Source of the DNA: Coprococcus phoceensis
GTDB lineage: Bacteria > Bacillota > Clostridia > Lachnospirales > Lachnospiraceae
Length of the DNA stretch: 64,000 nt
Assembly (NCBI RefSeq): GCF_900104635.1
Contig: NZ_FNWC01000007.1
Span: 1,897,421-1,961,420, forward strand
Direction: 5' to 3'
The notes under the pieces are model-generated. The model did not search any database and was not told where the DNA came from. It worked only from the letters and a program-made list of their open reading frames with translations. Both the position numbers and the translations under genes were made by a program. Position 1 is the first letter of the stretch, and every line of letters begins with the position of its first letter. Positions 44,337 through 53,335 of this stretch are shown here, piece after piece.

Positions 44337-46580
44337 CTAGTCCAACTTTGTCGTCTTAAGTCTCAAAGCATTTCCAACTACACAGACTGAGCTAAGAGAC
44401 ATCGCCAACCCTGCAAAGATCGGATTCAACAGCGTTCCGTTGATTGCATATAACGCTCCGGCTGCCAGCGGAAGACCGCATGCATTATAGAAAAATGCCC
44501 AAAACAGATTCTGTTTAATATTGCGGATCGTTGCCTTGCTCAACCGAATTGCTTTATATACATCCTGCAGATTTGACTTCATCAATACAATATCACTGGA
44601 ATCCAATGCGATATCACTTCCGCTTCCGATTGCAACTCCGACATCTGCCTGTACAAGCGCCGGTGCATCATTGATTCCATCTCCTACCATCATAACACAT
44701 TTTCCTTCTTTTTGCAGTACTTCTACAACAGATGCTTTATCATTTGGCAGCACTTCTGCAATCACATGATCTACCCCCACTGTTTCTCCTATATATTCTG
44801 CTGTCAGACGGTTATCTCCTGTCAGCATGTGTACCTCAATCCCCAGTTCTTTGATTTTTTGAATTGCCGCTTTACTCGTCTCTTTGACAGTATCTGCGAC
44901 ACTCACAATCCCGATTACTTTACCGCCTGAAGCTACAAACATCGGTGTCTGTCCTTTTCCCGCAATCTGAAGCGCCTCCTCCTCATATTCGGAAAAATCG
45001 ATCTTCTGTTCCACGCAAAGCTTTTTGTTTCCTATATAATAAGTCTTTCCGGCAATGATTGCTTCAATTCCCTGACCAGTAATACTTTGGAACTCAACCA
45101 CTTTTTCTAATTCTATTCCACGATCTTTTGCACCATTTACAATCGCGGCTCCAAGCGGATGCTCTGACACTTGTTCACAGGACGCTGCAATCTGAAGCAA
45201 TTTTTCCTCACTTTCGCTGTGGCTTATCACTTGCATAACAGTCGGTTTTCCCTCTGTGATCGTTCCCGTCTTATCCAATACAACCGCGTCAACTTTATGG
45301 CTGATCTCCAGTGCCTCCCCACTCTTAATCAAAATACCGTGGTTTGCCCCAAGTCCGGTTCCTACCATGATCGCTGTCGGAGTTGCAAGTCCAAGCGCAC
45401 ACGGGCATGCAATGACGAGCACAGATACAAAAATTGTCAGCACAAAGGTAATATCATGTCCAAGTAGCATCCAAATGATACTTGCCACAACTGCAATCGT
45501 CATAACAGTCGGAACAAAATAGCCTGCCACAGTATCTGCCAATTTTGAAATCGGAGCCTTCTTTCCCTGTGCGTCTTCCATCATCTTCACAATTTTTGCA
45601 AGTGTCGTGTCTGCGCCAATATGAGTTACTTTTACAGTGATCGCACCTTGATAGTTTACGCTTCCTCCGATTACTTCATCTTCTTTTTCTTTCTCTACCG
45701 GGATACTCTCACCTGTGAGCATCGATTCATCCACACTGGTACTTCCTTCCACCACAATTCCATCCAGCGGAATACGACTCCCCGGCTTAATCAAGATCAG
45801 TTCGCCAAGCGCGACAGATTCCACTGGTACCTCTTTCTGTTCTCCGTCTCGTATCACAACTGCCGTATCCGGCGCTAGCTCCATCAGCTTGCGAATTGCC
45901 TCTGACGTCTTTCCTTTGCTTCGTCCTTCCATATACTTTCCTACCATGACAAGCGTAACAACGATTGCCGCAGATTCATAGTACAGATTGTGTACTGCAT
46001 TTTCATTGCCCGGAATAGAAATCGTCATAACTAAGCTGTACAAAAAGGCACTTCCTGTTCCGATTGCAACAAGGGAATCCATATTCGGATGTCCGCGGAA
46101 CAAACTTTTAAATCCTACCAGATAGAATTTTTTTCCATTATATAAGATAATCGTTGTCAAAATCAGCTGTGCCAAAGCAAAATTCAGCGGATTATGGTGC
46201 ATGTCCAAAATGTTCGGCAAAGGCATCGGGAAGGGAACCATATGCCCCATGGAAATGTAAAGCAACGGAATTGCCAGCAGTACATTCGTGACCAATCTAT
46301 GCTTTGTCTTTTTGATGTCCTGCTCTAAAGCTTCCTCCTCTTTCACTTTTTCTTCTTTGTTCTTCTCCACATGCAGTTCTGCCCCAAAACCTGCACGTTC
46401 CACCTTTGTCACTACATCATTTTGTGTAATCTTTGTCTCATCATACGTGATCGTCAAAATTCCCGTTGTCAGATTCACATTGCTCTCCGAGACACCCTCA
46501 AGCTTTCTTGTGACACGCTCCACCGCACTGCTGCATGCCGCACATGTCATTCCTGATATATTATATTTTTCTGTAACCAT
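44337..46580 (-). CDS. copA: Copper-translocating P1B-type ATPase CopA
   Basis: A 747-residue Cu(I) exporter. One N-terminal HMA domain (SGMTCAACS, residues about 10-18) is followed by eight membrane helices, the actuator motif LTGESIPVEK, the metal site CPCALGLATP in helix 6, the phosphorylation motif DKTGTITEG, the nucleotide-binding HP (SEHPLGAA) and the hinge MVGDGINDAPAL. Many Gram-positive CopA proteins have two HMA domains; one is also normal. ATG 46580 has GAGAGGAG upstream. It is the first gene of copA-csoR-copZ. Confidence 0.95.
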   Translation of the reverse strand: MVTEKYNISGMTCAACSSAVERVTRKLEGVSESNVNLTTGILTITYDETKITQNDVVTKVERAGFGAELHVEKNKEEKVKEEEALEQDIKKTKHRLVTNVLLAIPLLYISMGHMVPFPMPLPNILDMHHNPLNFALAQLILTTIILYNGKKFYLVGFKSLFRGHPNMDSLVAIGTGSAFLYSLVMTISIPGNENAVHNLYYESAAIVVTLVMVGKYMEGRSKGKTSEAIRKLMELAPDTAVVIRDGEQKEVPVESVALGELILIKPGSRIPLDGIVVEGSTSVDESMLTGESIPVEKEKEDEVIGGSVNYQGAITVKVTHIGADTTLAKIVKMMEDAQGKKAPISKLADTVAGYFVPTVMTIAVVASIIWMLLGHDITFVLTIFVSVLVIACPCALGLATPTAIMVGTGLGANHGILIKSGEALEISHKVDAVVLDKTGTITEGKPTVMQVISHSESEEKLLQIAASCEQVSEHPLGAAIVNGAKDRGIELEKVVEFQSITGQGIEAIIAGKTYYIGNKKLCVEQKIDFSEYEEEALQIAGKGQTPMFVASGGKVIGIVSVADTVKETSKAAIQKIKELGIEVHMLTGDNRLTAEYIGETVGVDHVIAEVLPNDKASVVEVLQKEGKCVMMVGDGINDAPALVQADVGVAIGSGSDIALDSSDIVLMKSNLQDVYKAIRLSKATIRNIKQNLFWAFFYNACGLPLAAGALYAINGTLLNPIFAGLAMSLSSVCVVGNALRLKTTKLD

Positions 46581-46597
46581 AACATTCACTCCTCTCA

Positions 46598-46624
46598 ATA
46601 TACATATAGGGGGTATATGTATAT
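46598..46624 (-). promoter_or_regulatory. Palindromic operator of the copper operon (CsoR site)
   Basis: Two perfect 11-bp arms, ATATACATATA (46598-46608) and TATATGTATAT (46614-46624), flank a GGGGG core (CCCCC on the coding strand). C/G tracts inside AT palindromes are typical of CsoR operators (TACCCC...GGGGTA). The site begins at the -10 and covers the transcription start, so binding should block initiation. Confidence 0.8.
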
Positions 46625-46651
46625 ATTATTCTATCTATCACAATCTGTCAA
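46623..46651 (-). promoter_or_regulatory. SigA-type promoter of copA
   Basis: On the minus strand a perfect TTGACA (46646-46651), a 17-base spacer and TAATAT (46623-46628), about 43 bases before copA. The operator lies directly downstream. Confidence 0.8.
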
Positions 46652-46727
46652 GGGATATTTTGAAGCAAATGTGATTCTTACAGAACATTTGTTATGTAAA
46701 TAGGACTCAATTTCCATGCATACAACA

Positions 46728-46753
46728 AAAAGCCCTGGATCTCCAAGGCTTTT
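46728..46753 (-). terminator. Rho-independent terminator after glyA
   Basis: A 12-bp stem with one G-U pair (46728-46739 with 46742-46753) and TTTTTGTTG on the minus strand, eight bases after the glyA stop. Confidence 0.85.
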
Positions 46754-46760
46754 CTCTCAT

Positions 46761-47996
46761 CTAAGACAACGAATATTTTTCTGTTAATTCTGCCACCATT
46801 ACTTTTACTTTTTCAATATTTTCTTCACTTTCCATCACAAGTGCGATTGCCTCTGCAATCTTGTCCATATCTGTTTCGACCATACCTCTTGTCGTAACTG
46901 CAGGAGTTCCAAGTCGAACACCGCTCGTCACAAACGGTGATCTTGGATCGTTTGGAATCGTATTTTTATTACATGTAATATGTGCACGGTCCAAACGTTT
47001 TTCCAATTCTTTTCCGCTTAAATCTGTTCCGCTTAAATCAACAAGCATCAGATGATTATCCGTTCCACCTGAGACAATTTTCACTCCACGTCTCATTAAT
47101 CCGTCACAGAGCGCCTTTGCATTTTTTACGATTTGCCCCTGATACACCTTAAATTCCGGCTGCAATGCTTCTTTAAAGGATACCGCTTTTCCAGCGATCA
47201 CATGCATGAGCGGTCCTCCCTGAATTCCCGGGAACACGGCTTTGTTAAAGTTAAATTTATCTGCTGCCTCCTGATTACATAAAATCATTCCTCCACGAGG
47301 GCCTCTGAGCGTCTTATGAGTAGTGGTCGTAACCACATCTGCATACGGAATTGGCGATGGGTGCAGTCCGGCAGCCACAAGTCCTGCAATGTGTGCCATA
47401 TCCACCATAAGATACGCTCCTACTTCATCTGCAATCTCCCGGAATTTTTTAAAGTCGATAGTTCTTGCATATGCGCTTGCACCTGCCACAATTAATTTCG
47501 GCTGTTCTCTCAATGCAATCTGTCTCACATCTTCATAGTCAATGAATCCTTCATCATTCACCCCGTAAAACACAACATCAAAATATTTTCCGGACATGTT
47601 AACCGGTGATCCATGTGTCAGATGACCGCCATGATCCAAATTCATGCCAAGTACTTTATCTCCCGGCATCAGCATTGCAAAAAATACCGCCATGTTTGCC
47701 TGCGCTCCTGAATGAGGCTGTACATTCGCATAATCACATCCAAATAATTTTTTTGCACGTTCTATTGCAAGATTCTCAACAACATCTACACACTCACAAC
47801 CACCATAATAACGCTTAGCCGGATACCCTTCTGCATATTTATTCGTCAAAGGGCTTCCCATCGCTGCCATCACCGCATGACTCACCCAGTTTTCTGATGC
47901 AATCAGCTCAATATGAGAATTCTGTCTTTCCATCTCTTTCGTTATCGCTTCTGCTATTTCAGCGTCTGCTGTTTTTAATTCATCAAATTCGTACAT
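46761..47996 (-). CDS. glyA: Serine hydroxymethyltransferase GlyA
   Basis: A 411-residue PLP enzyme that converts serine and tetrahydrofolate to glycine and methylene-tetrahydrofolate. Motifs: [27 protein letters not shown] in part, [27 protein letters not shown] and the PLP-lysine site [16 protein letters not shown]. The start at ATG 47996 (MYEFDELKT) is set by GAGGAGGT; upstream codons do not match the family. It is flanked by terminators on both sides and has its own promoter, so it is monocistronic. Confidence 0.97.
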   Translation of the reverse strand: MYEFDELKTADAEIAEAITKEMERQNSHIELIASENWVSHAVMAAMGSPLTNKYAEGYPAKRYYGGCECVDVVENLAIERAKKLFGCDYANVQPHSGAQANMAVFFAMLMPGDKVLGMNLDHGGHLTHGSPVNMSGKYFDVVFYGVNDEGFIDYEDVRQIALREQPKLIVAGASAYARTIDFKKFREIADEVGAYLMVDMAHIAGLVAAGLHPSPIPYADVVTTTTHKTLRGPRGGMILCNQEAADKFNFNKAVFPGIQGGPLMHVIAGKAVSFKEALQPEFKVYQGQIVKNAKALCDGLMRRGVKIVSGGTDNHLMLVDLSGTDLSGKELEKRLDRAHITCNKNTIPNDPRSPFVTSGVRLGTPAVTTRGMVETDMDKIAEAIALVMESEENIEKVKVMVAELTEKYSLS

Positions 47997-48033
47997 TTTC
48001 AGATACCTCCTCACCATTTTTCGAACTAATTTT

Positions 48034-48062
48034 AGAATAGCATATGTTTTTTGATTTTTCAA
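48034..48062 (-). promoter_or_regulatory. SigA-type promoter of glyA
   Basis: On the minus strand TTGAAA (48057-48062), a 17-base spacer ending TGC, and TATTCT (48034-48039), about 38 bases before glyA. No glycine or THF riboswitch is visible. Confidence 0.6.
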
Positions 48063-48078
48063 CCGGGTCTGAACAGTC

Positions 48079-48120
48079 AAAAAAATACATGGAAATAAAT
48101 TTTGCATTTATTCCATGTAT
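48079..48120 (-). terminator. Rho-independent terminator after the HtrA gene
   Basis: A 14-bp stem (ATACATGGAA arm, 48085-48099 with 48107-48120, one bulge) followed on the minus strand by seven T residues. Confidence 0.85.
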
Positions 48121-48137
48121 CTTTTAGTCCGATTATC

Positions 48138-49631
48138 TTACTTAGCTGCCTCACCAAGTGTTACCTGTACAGTCTGTTCTTTATATTCACCATTCTTTTC
48201 CGGTACCTGAACAGTTACATCTACAGTCTCGCCTGCTTTGTAGTATTCCAGCTGAGATTTCAAAGTATCCATACTATCAATCTTTGTTCCGTCAAACTCT
48301 GTGATAATACTTCCTTTTGTGAGACCAGCTTTTTCAGCTCCGCCGTCTTTTGTTACGTCGGAAATAAACACACCTTCCGGCATATTGTACACCTGAGCAC
48401 TCTGTGAGTCCACATCTGTACCGCTGATACCAAGCGCTCCTCGCTCTGACTCATCTACTTTGGTTCTTGTCTGACGATTCATCAAATCATTGATAACATC
48501 TGTCACATCTGAAATCGGAATCGCATATCCCATACCTTCTACTGCATCTGCATTTACTTTTACTGTATTGATACCAATTACTTCACCTTTGGCATTCAAA
48601 AGTGCTCCACCGCTATTACCAGGATTGATTGCTGCATTGGTCTGAATTAAAGTTGTCTCAAAACCATCTACAGTTCTGTCTTTTGCACTGATAATTCCGT
48701 TTGTTACAGACTGACCATATCCAAGAGCATTTCCAATTGCAATTGCCGGCTCACCTACACGAATTGCATCAGAATCTCCAAGTGTCGCTGTCTTAATCTC
48801 TTTCATAGTAGAGTCTTTAATCTGATCTAACTGAACGGCTACAACTGCAAGGTCAATGTTGGAATTTGTTCCTTTTACCTGTGCTTCAACGCTCTCTTCA
48901 TCTACAAAAGTAACTGTCAGTGTACTGCTTCCTTCTACTACGTGGTTATTTGTCACAATCAATAACTCTGAATCATTCTGTCCGATAATAATTCCAGATC
49001 CGCTGCTCTGGCTTTCATATTCACGAACACCGCCAAAGAAATCCTGTACCTGCTGTACACTTAAATTTGTAATTGATACAACTGACGGCATTACATTTTC
49101 CACCATATCCGCAAGATCGGAATCTACATCTGAACTCGTATTCGTCGATACTTTTGTGGAATTCACCTTCTGTCCGGATGATGCGACCGTAGTTTTATTT
49201 CCAACCACTTTATTGATCACAAGATTACTTGCCTGAAATGCTGCGCTTGCCAACAAACCAAATACAAGTGCCATGCAGATGCATGTTGCCCACTTCACAC
49301 CAATATGAATCGGCTTTCTCTCTTTTTCCTTTCTCATATGGCGACTCGGCTGCTTCTTTGACTCCTCATCTGGCTGTTCATATGTCGGCGCACCATATGT
49401 CTGAGAATCGTATGACTGAGAATCATACGACTGAGAATCACGTGTCTGGGACTCTTGTGTGGAAGATTCATATACCGGCGGTTTTTCATAGTATGATGTA
49501 TTCTCCTGCTCTGTTCTTTGTTCCGTCTGTGCAGCTTCCTCTATTATCCCATCTTCCGGTACCGGCGGTTCTATTCTTGCCGGTTCCTCTCTTTTTTCTT
49601 CATTATTTCCGTAATTATATTCATTATCCAT
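48138..49631 (-). CDS. HtrA/DegP-like membrane-anchored serine protease
   Basis: A 497-residue quality-control protease. A long cytoplasmic N-terminus (about 110 residues, acidic, with a Ser/Tyr/Gln/Asp repeat SQSYDSQSYDSQTYG) precedes one transmembrane helix (about 115-137), the trypsin-like domain and one PDZ domain. The catalytic triad is in TNNHVVEG, SNIDLAVV and NPGNSGGALL. The PDZ domain contains GVFISDVTKDGGAEKAGL and GSIITEFDG. It would degrade or refold damaged exported proteins. ATG 49631 has AAAGGAG 8 bases upstream; an ATG at 49649 precedes it. Terminators isolate it from glyA. Confidence 0.93.
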   Translation of the reverse strand: MDNEYNYGNNEEKREEPARIEPPVPEDGIIEEAAQTEQRTEQENTSYYEKPPVYESSTQESQTRDSQSYDSQSYDSQTYGAPTYEQPDEESKKQPSRHMRKEKERKPIHIGVKWATCICMALVFGLLASAAFQASNLVINKVVGNKTTVASSGQKVNSTKVSTNTSSDVDSDLADMVENVMPSVVSITNLSVQQVQDFFGGVREYESQSSGSGIIIGQNDSELLIVTNNHVVEGSSTLTVTFVDEESVEAQVKGTNSNIDLAVVAVQLDQIKDSTMKEIKTATLGDSDAIRVGEPAIAIGNALGYGQSVTNGIISAKDRTVDGFETTLIQTNAAINPGNSGGALLNAKGEVIGINTVKVNADAVEGMGYAIPISDVTDVINDLMNRQTRTKVDESERGALGISGTDVDSQSAQVYNMPEGVFISDVTKDGGAEKAGLTKGSIITEFDGTKIDSMDTLKSQLEYYKAGETVDVTVQVPEKNGEYKEQTVQVTLGEAAK

Positions 49632-49722
49632 TGTCAAGACTCCTTTCATTTCCTTTGATGATAGTAGTCTAACAATAATTTGTGATAAAACTGTGTTTTA
49701 TTTGCAAAAAAACTTTGAAAAA

Positions 49723-51549
49723 CTATTCTACAGTTACTGATTTTGCTAAGTTTCTCGGCTTATCCACATCGCATCCTCTTCCGACAGATACATAGTATCC
49801 AAACAGTTGAAGTGGAATGATTGCCAATGAATTTGCAAAATATCTGTTTGTCTCCGGAATATAGATGACATAATCTGCTACTCTCTCCACATCGGTATTT
49901 CCTTCGTTTGTCACTGCCATAACGAACGCCCCACGTGTACGCACTTCTTCCATATTGCTGATCATCTTTTTATACAAATCTTCCTGAGTAAGCACCGCTG
50001 CAACCAATGTCCCTTCTTCAATCAGAGAAATAGTTCCATGCTTCAGCTCTCCCGCTGCATATGCCTCTGAATGAATATAAGATATCTCTTTTAATTTCAG
50101 AGAACCTTCCATGGAAATAGCATAGTCAATTCCTCTTCCGATAAAGAATACATCTTTTGCAGCCAGATAGCGGTTTGCAAACTTCTGAATTTTATTTTTA
50201 TTATTCAACAGCAATTCTACCTGTTCCGGAAGCTTCTGCAGGTCTTCCAGCATCTCTTTCAAGCCTGCGTCATCCAAAGTACCTCTTGCATGCGCAAATT
50301 TCATTGCGAGCAAATACAATGCAATCAACTGAGAAGAATATGCCTTCGTCGTAGCTACCGCAATCTCCGGACCTGCCCATGTATACATCACATTGTCCGC
50401 CTCTCTTGCAATTGAACTTCCGACAACATTGACAATTCCAAGCACTTTTGCTCCCCTTGCCTGCGCCTCTCTCAGCGCTGCCAGAGAATCTGCTGTCTCT
50501 CCGGACTGACTAACTACGATGACAAGTGTCCCTTCTTCTAAAATCGGGTTGCGATAACGGAATTCAGACGCCAAGTCCACTTCCACAGGAATTCTTGCCA
50601 GTCCTTCAAAAATATATTTGCTTGTCATTCCTGTATGATTCGCAGAACCACATGCAACAATCATAATCTTTTTAATCGCACGGATCTCGTCATCGCTCAT
50701 CTTTAATTCTTCAATCACAATGTCATCGCCTTTGATTCTCGGCGAAAATGTATCCAGAATCGCTTTCGGCTGTTCGTACATCTCCTTCAGCATGAAATGT
50801 TCAAATCCACCTTTTTCTGCGGCATTGATGTCCCAGTCAATTCTTGTGGATTCTTTTTCGATCGGCTCTTCATCCACTGTGAAAAATTCCATTGTAGAGT
50901 CTGTCATACGGACAATCTCCTCATTTTCAATGAAATATACATCTCTTGTATACTTCAATACTGCCGGAACATCTGATGCAATGATATTTCCATTCTCTGT
51001 ATGTCCTACAATCAATGGGCTGTCCTTGCGGACTGCATACAATTCTTCCGGATGATCTTTGAAGATTATTCCAAGAGCATAGGAGCCTTCCATACGATGC
51101 ATAATCTTTGTGATTGCCTCCAACGGATTGCCTTTGTAATAATAATCAAGTAAATGAGCAATAACCTCTGTGTCCGTCTCAGAGATAAACTCGTACCCTT
51201 TTTTCTCCAGTTTCTTTTTTAGTTTCAGATAATTTTCGATAATTCCATTGTGAACAACAACAATAGATTCCTCTTTGTTGAAATGCGGATGTGCATTGAC
51301 ATCCGATGGTGATCCATGTGTTGCCCATCTTGTATGACCGATTCCGACTGTTCCCGGAAGTGTTGCACCATCGTGAGATAATTCACTTAGCACTTTCAGT
51401 CTTCCCTTTGATTTTAATGTTGCTACCTTTGTTCCATCATATACGGCAATCCCCGCTGAATCATATCCACGATATTCCAATTTTGCCAATCCATCTAACA
51501 AAATAGGGGCTGCCTGTTCATTTCCAATGTATCCTACGATTCCACACAT
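49723..51549 (-). CDS. glmS: Glutamine-fructose-6-phosphate aminotransferase GlmS
   Basis: A 608-residue enzyme that makes glucosamine-6-phosphate for wall precursors. The N-terminal Cys nucleophile (MCGIVGYIG) and YRGYDSAG form the glutaminase site. Two SIS isomerase domains follow (ACGSANHTGM, VSQSGETADSLAAL; GRGIDYAISMEGSLKLKEIS) and the C-terminal DKPRNLAKSVTVE is canonical. ATG 51549 is preceded by GGAGG. No glmS ribozyme is seen in the short leader, so regulation must differ from Bacillus. The gene appears to stand alone. Confidence 0.97.
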   Translation of the reverse strand: MCGIVGYIGNEQAAPILLDGLAKLEYRGYDSAGIAVYDGTKVATLKSKGRLKVLSELSHDGATLPGTVGIGHTRWATHGSPSDVNAHPHFNKEESIVVVHNGIIENYLKLKKKLEKKGYEFISETDTEVIAHLLDYYYKGNPLEAITKIMHRMEGSYALGIIFKDHPEELYAVRKDSPLIVGHTENGNIIASDVPAVLKYTRDVYFIENEEIVRMTDSTMEFFTVDEEPIEKESTRIDWDINAAEKGGFEHFMLKEMYEQPKAILDTFSPRIKGDDIVIEELKMSDDEIRAIKKIMIVACGSANHTGMTSKYIFEGLARIPVEVDLASEFRYRNPILEEGTLVIVVSQSGETADSLAALREAQARGAKVLGIVNVVGSSIAREADNVMYTWAGPEIAVATTKAYSSQLIALYLLAMKFAHARGTLDDAGLKEMLEDLQKLPEQVELLLNNKNKIQKFANRYLAAKDVFFIGRGIDYAISMEGSLKLKEISYIHSEAYAAGELKHGTISLIEEGTLVAAVLTQEDLYKKMISNMEEVRTRGAFVMAVTNEGNTDVERVADYVIYIPETNRYFANSLAIIPLQLFGYYVSVGRGCDVDKPRNLAKSVTVE

Positions 51550-51603
51550 AATTTTTACCTCCACTTTTGTACAAATCACCATTTTTTTTGCACTATGTGG
51601 TTT

Positions 51604-51632
51604 ATTGTAGCAAACCTGAACTGATTTGTAAA
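51604..51632 (-). promoter_or_regulatory. SigA-type promoter of glmS
   Basis: On the minus strand TTTACA (51627-51632), a 17-base spacer ending TTTGC, and TACAAT (51604-51609), giving a leader of about 50 bases. Confidence 0.65.
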
Positions 51633-51636
51633 GAAA

Positions 51637-51673
51637 AAAAGAGGATACTTAGTTATCCCAAGTTCCTCTTTTC
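51637..51673 (-). terminator. Terminator after the cohesin-like protein gene
   Basis: On the minus strand AAAAGAGGA pairs with TCCTCTTTT across an AACTTGGGATAACTAAGTA loop that can pair further, followed by a T run. It lies about six bases after the stop codon. Confidence 0.75.
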
Positions 51674-51679
51674 GCTTCC

Positions 51680-53230
51680 TTAATCGTCTAAATCAATAAA
51701 ATCAAGGTCAAAATCTTCATAAGATTGTTTCTTTTCTTTCGCCGATGCTGTTCTCTCATCATTCAAACGATCAGCGCCAAAGTCGGTGTCTGAAAAGTCA
51801 TCGTCACCAAAGTCATCATCATCAAAATCATCGTCGTCGAAGTCGTCCCCGAAATCATCATCAAAATCGTCATCATCGAAATCATCTCCGAAATCGTCTT
51901 CGCCTACAAAGTCATCTTCAAACTCATCTTCATCTGCAAAAGTATCTTTCTCCTGAACATCTGCCTCTGCAACCTGTTTTTCCTCTAAATATGTCTCTTC
52001 AGGATTGGCATCTTCTGCAGTTGCTTCCTGATTTGCAGTCTCATTCTCAGACTCCTCATCCGTCTCGATCATTTCAATATCTTCATCATCTTCTAAATCA
52101 ATTCCATATTCATCATACAGCTCATCTAATTCCGCATTTCTGTTGTGGAGTTTCACTGCTAATACAATTAAAATCACAATCAAAATGACAAACAGTACTG
52201 CTGCACCTAATATCACATAATTTAAATAGTTCTCAATAGATGAAATAAATTTCCCTAAAAATGAGTCTGCTTTTTCCTCTGTCTCTACCGTCGGAGCATC
52301 AAATCTCTGATATGTTCCATCTACAGAATCATATTGATATAATGATTTTTCGCCCTGGTTATTCATGGCATACAGAATGTAATAATCGCTCTCTTCTGCA
52401 TTTCTCCAGGCAGGAAATGTCTGATCGTTCAATGTAATCTCAGTCTCCTGATATTCCTTTGGAAGTTTGATATCTCCTCGTTCTGAAAGAAGCATAATCG
52501 CCGCTGTGTCAGAAATATTAATCTGTTCAAACGGAACAAATGTCGATGTGTCATTGTCATACAAGAAAAACTTTCCATTGTTGTCCGCATCTACCAAATA
52601 TGCTAAATATACATCTGCTGTCTGCTGCTTTACTACTTTGCGCTGTGCTCCTTCATATTCCATAGTTGCCTCTGCAAACCCTAATGGAATCTCCGCCTCT
52701 GAAAATGATTCAGAAAGTGTATATTCTGTTCCGTTCACAGTTACTTTCACATCAGTTGTTGAGCCTTCTGTTGTATCTGTCGGTGTTGTGCCATCTCCTG
52801 CTGCAATTGTAACCGCAGATGAACCTTCAGTACAGTTCAAAGTCTCATCTGAGTAAAGCCATGCTTTATAACTGCTGACTTCAATCTTTGCAGTTCCTTC
52901 TTTCAATACATCAAACTGCATGTTAAATCTTAATTCAGTCTCGCTTCCTGTTCCTTTGCCGGAATAGACTAACTGTCCACTTCCGGATTCCGTGACATTA
53001 TCACCACTTTTGAATTTTAAATATTCTGTATTGTAAGTCAGATTCAAGTCTGCATCACCGATTGCCGCTCCCGCTCTGACTACTCCGGTAACTTCTACCG
53101 TCTCTCCTACTTTTGTGGATGGATCACTGAATACAATCTGTCCATCTGCTGCATATGTCAGCATTCCAAAGCATGGTACTATCAGACATACCGACAATAT
53201 AAATGTGGCTATTTTTTTCATTACTTTCAT
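51680..53230 (-). CDS. Cohesin-like membrane protein with a highly acidic cytosolic tail
   Basis: A 516-residue type I membrane protein: signal peptide (MKVMKKIATFILSVCLIVPC, cleavage near TYAA), an external cohesin-like beta domain (residues about 30-140: VGETVEVTGVVRAG, IGDADLNLTYNTEYLKFKSG), a Thr-rich linker and a second region of unknown fold (about 170-310). A transmembrane helix follows (about 334-358), then a 155-residue cytosolic tail, extremely acidic, with Phe-Asp repeats (DDFDDDDFDDDFGDDF). Cohesins bind dockerins, but no scaffold or dockerin is seen here. It lies between glmS and the LCP genes. RBS AGAGGAAG fixes ATG 53230. Function unknown. Confidence 0.78.
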   Translation of the reverse strand: MKVMKKIATFILSVCLIVPCFGMLTYAADGQIVFSDPSTKVGETVEVTGVVRAGAAIGDADLNLTYNTEYLKFKSGDNVTESGSGQLVYSGKGTGSETELRFNMQFDVLKEGTAKIEVSSYKAWLYSDETLNCTEGSSAVTIAAGDGTTPTDTTEGSTTDVKVTVNGTEYTLSESFSEAEIPLGFAEATMEYEGAQRKVVKQQTADVYLAYLVDADNNGKFFLYDNDTSTFVPFEQINISDTAAIMLLSERGDIKLPKEYQETEITLNDQTFPAWRNAEESDYYILYAMNNQGEKSLYQYDSVDGTYQRFDAPTVETEEKADSFLGKFISSIENYLNYVILGAAVLFVILIVILIVLAVKLHNRNAELDELYDEYGIDLEDDEDIEMIETDEESENETANQEATAEDANPEETYLEEKQVAEADVQEKDTFADEDEFEDDFVGEDDFGDDFDDDDFDDDFGDDFDDDDFDDDDFGDDDFSDTDFGADRLNDERTASAKEKKQSYEDFDLDFIDLDD

Positions 53231-53335
53231 GCGTTCTTCCTCTTTCTTTCGTTTCGTAACAATTATTGCATGCCAGTTTCTGACATTCTTCATACATATT
53301 ACACTGTTTTCATCAAATTGTCTAGTTATTTGACA

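Noticed and set aside
47997-48062. Possible glycine or tetrahydrofolate riboswitch before glyA
   Set aside because: The transcript leader is about 30 bases, too short, and no conserved motif is present.
51550-51680. Possible glmS ribozyme in the glmS leader
   Set aside because: The leader is only about 50 bases from the promoter and lacks the conserved core, so no ribozyme is supported.
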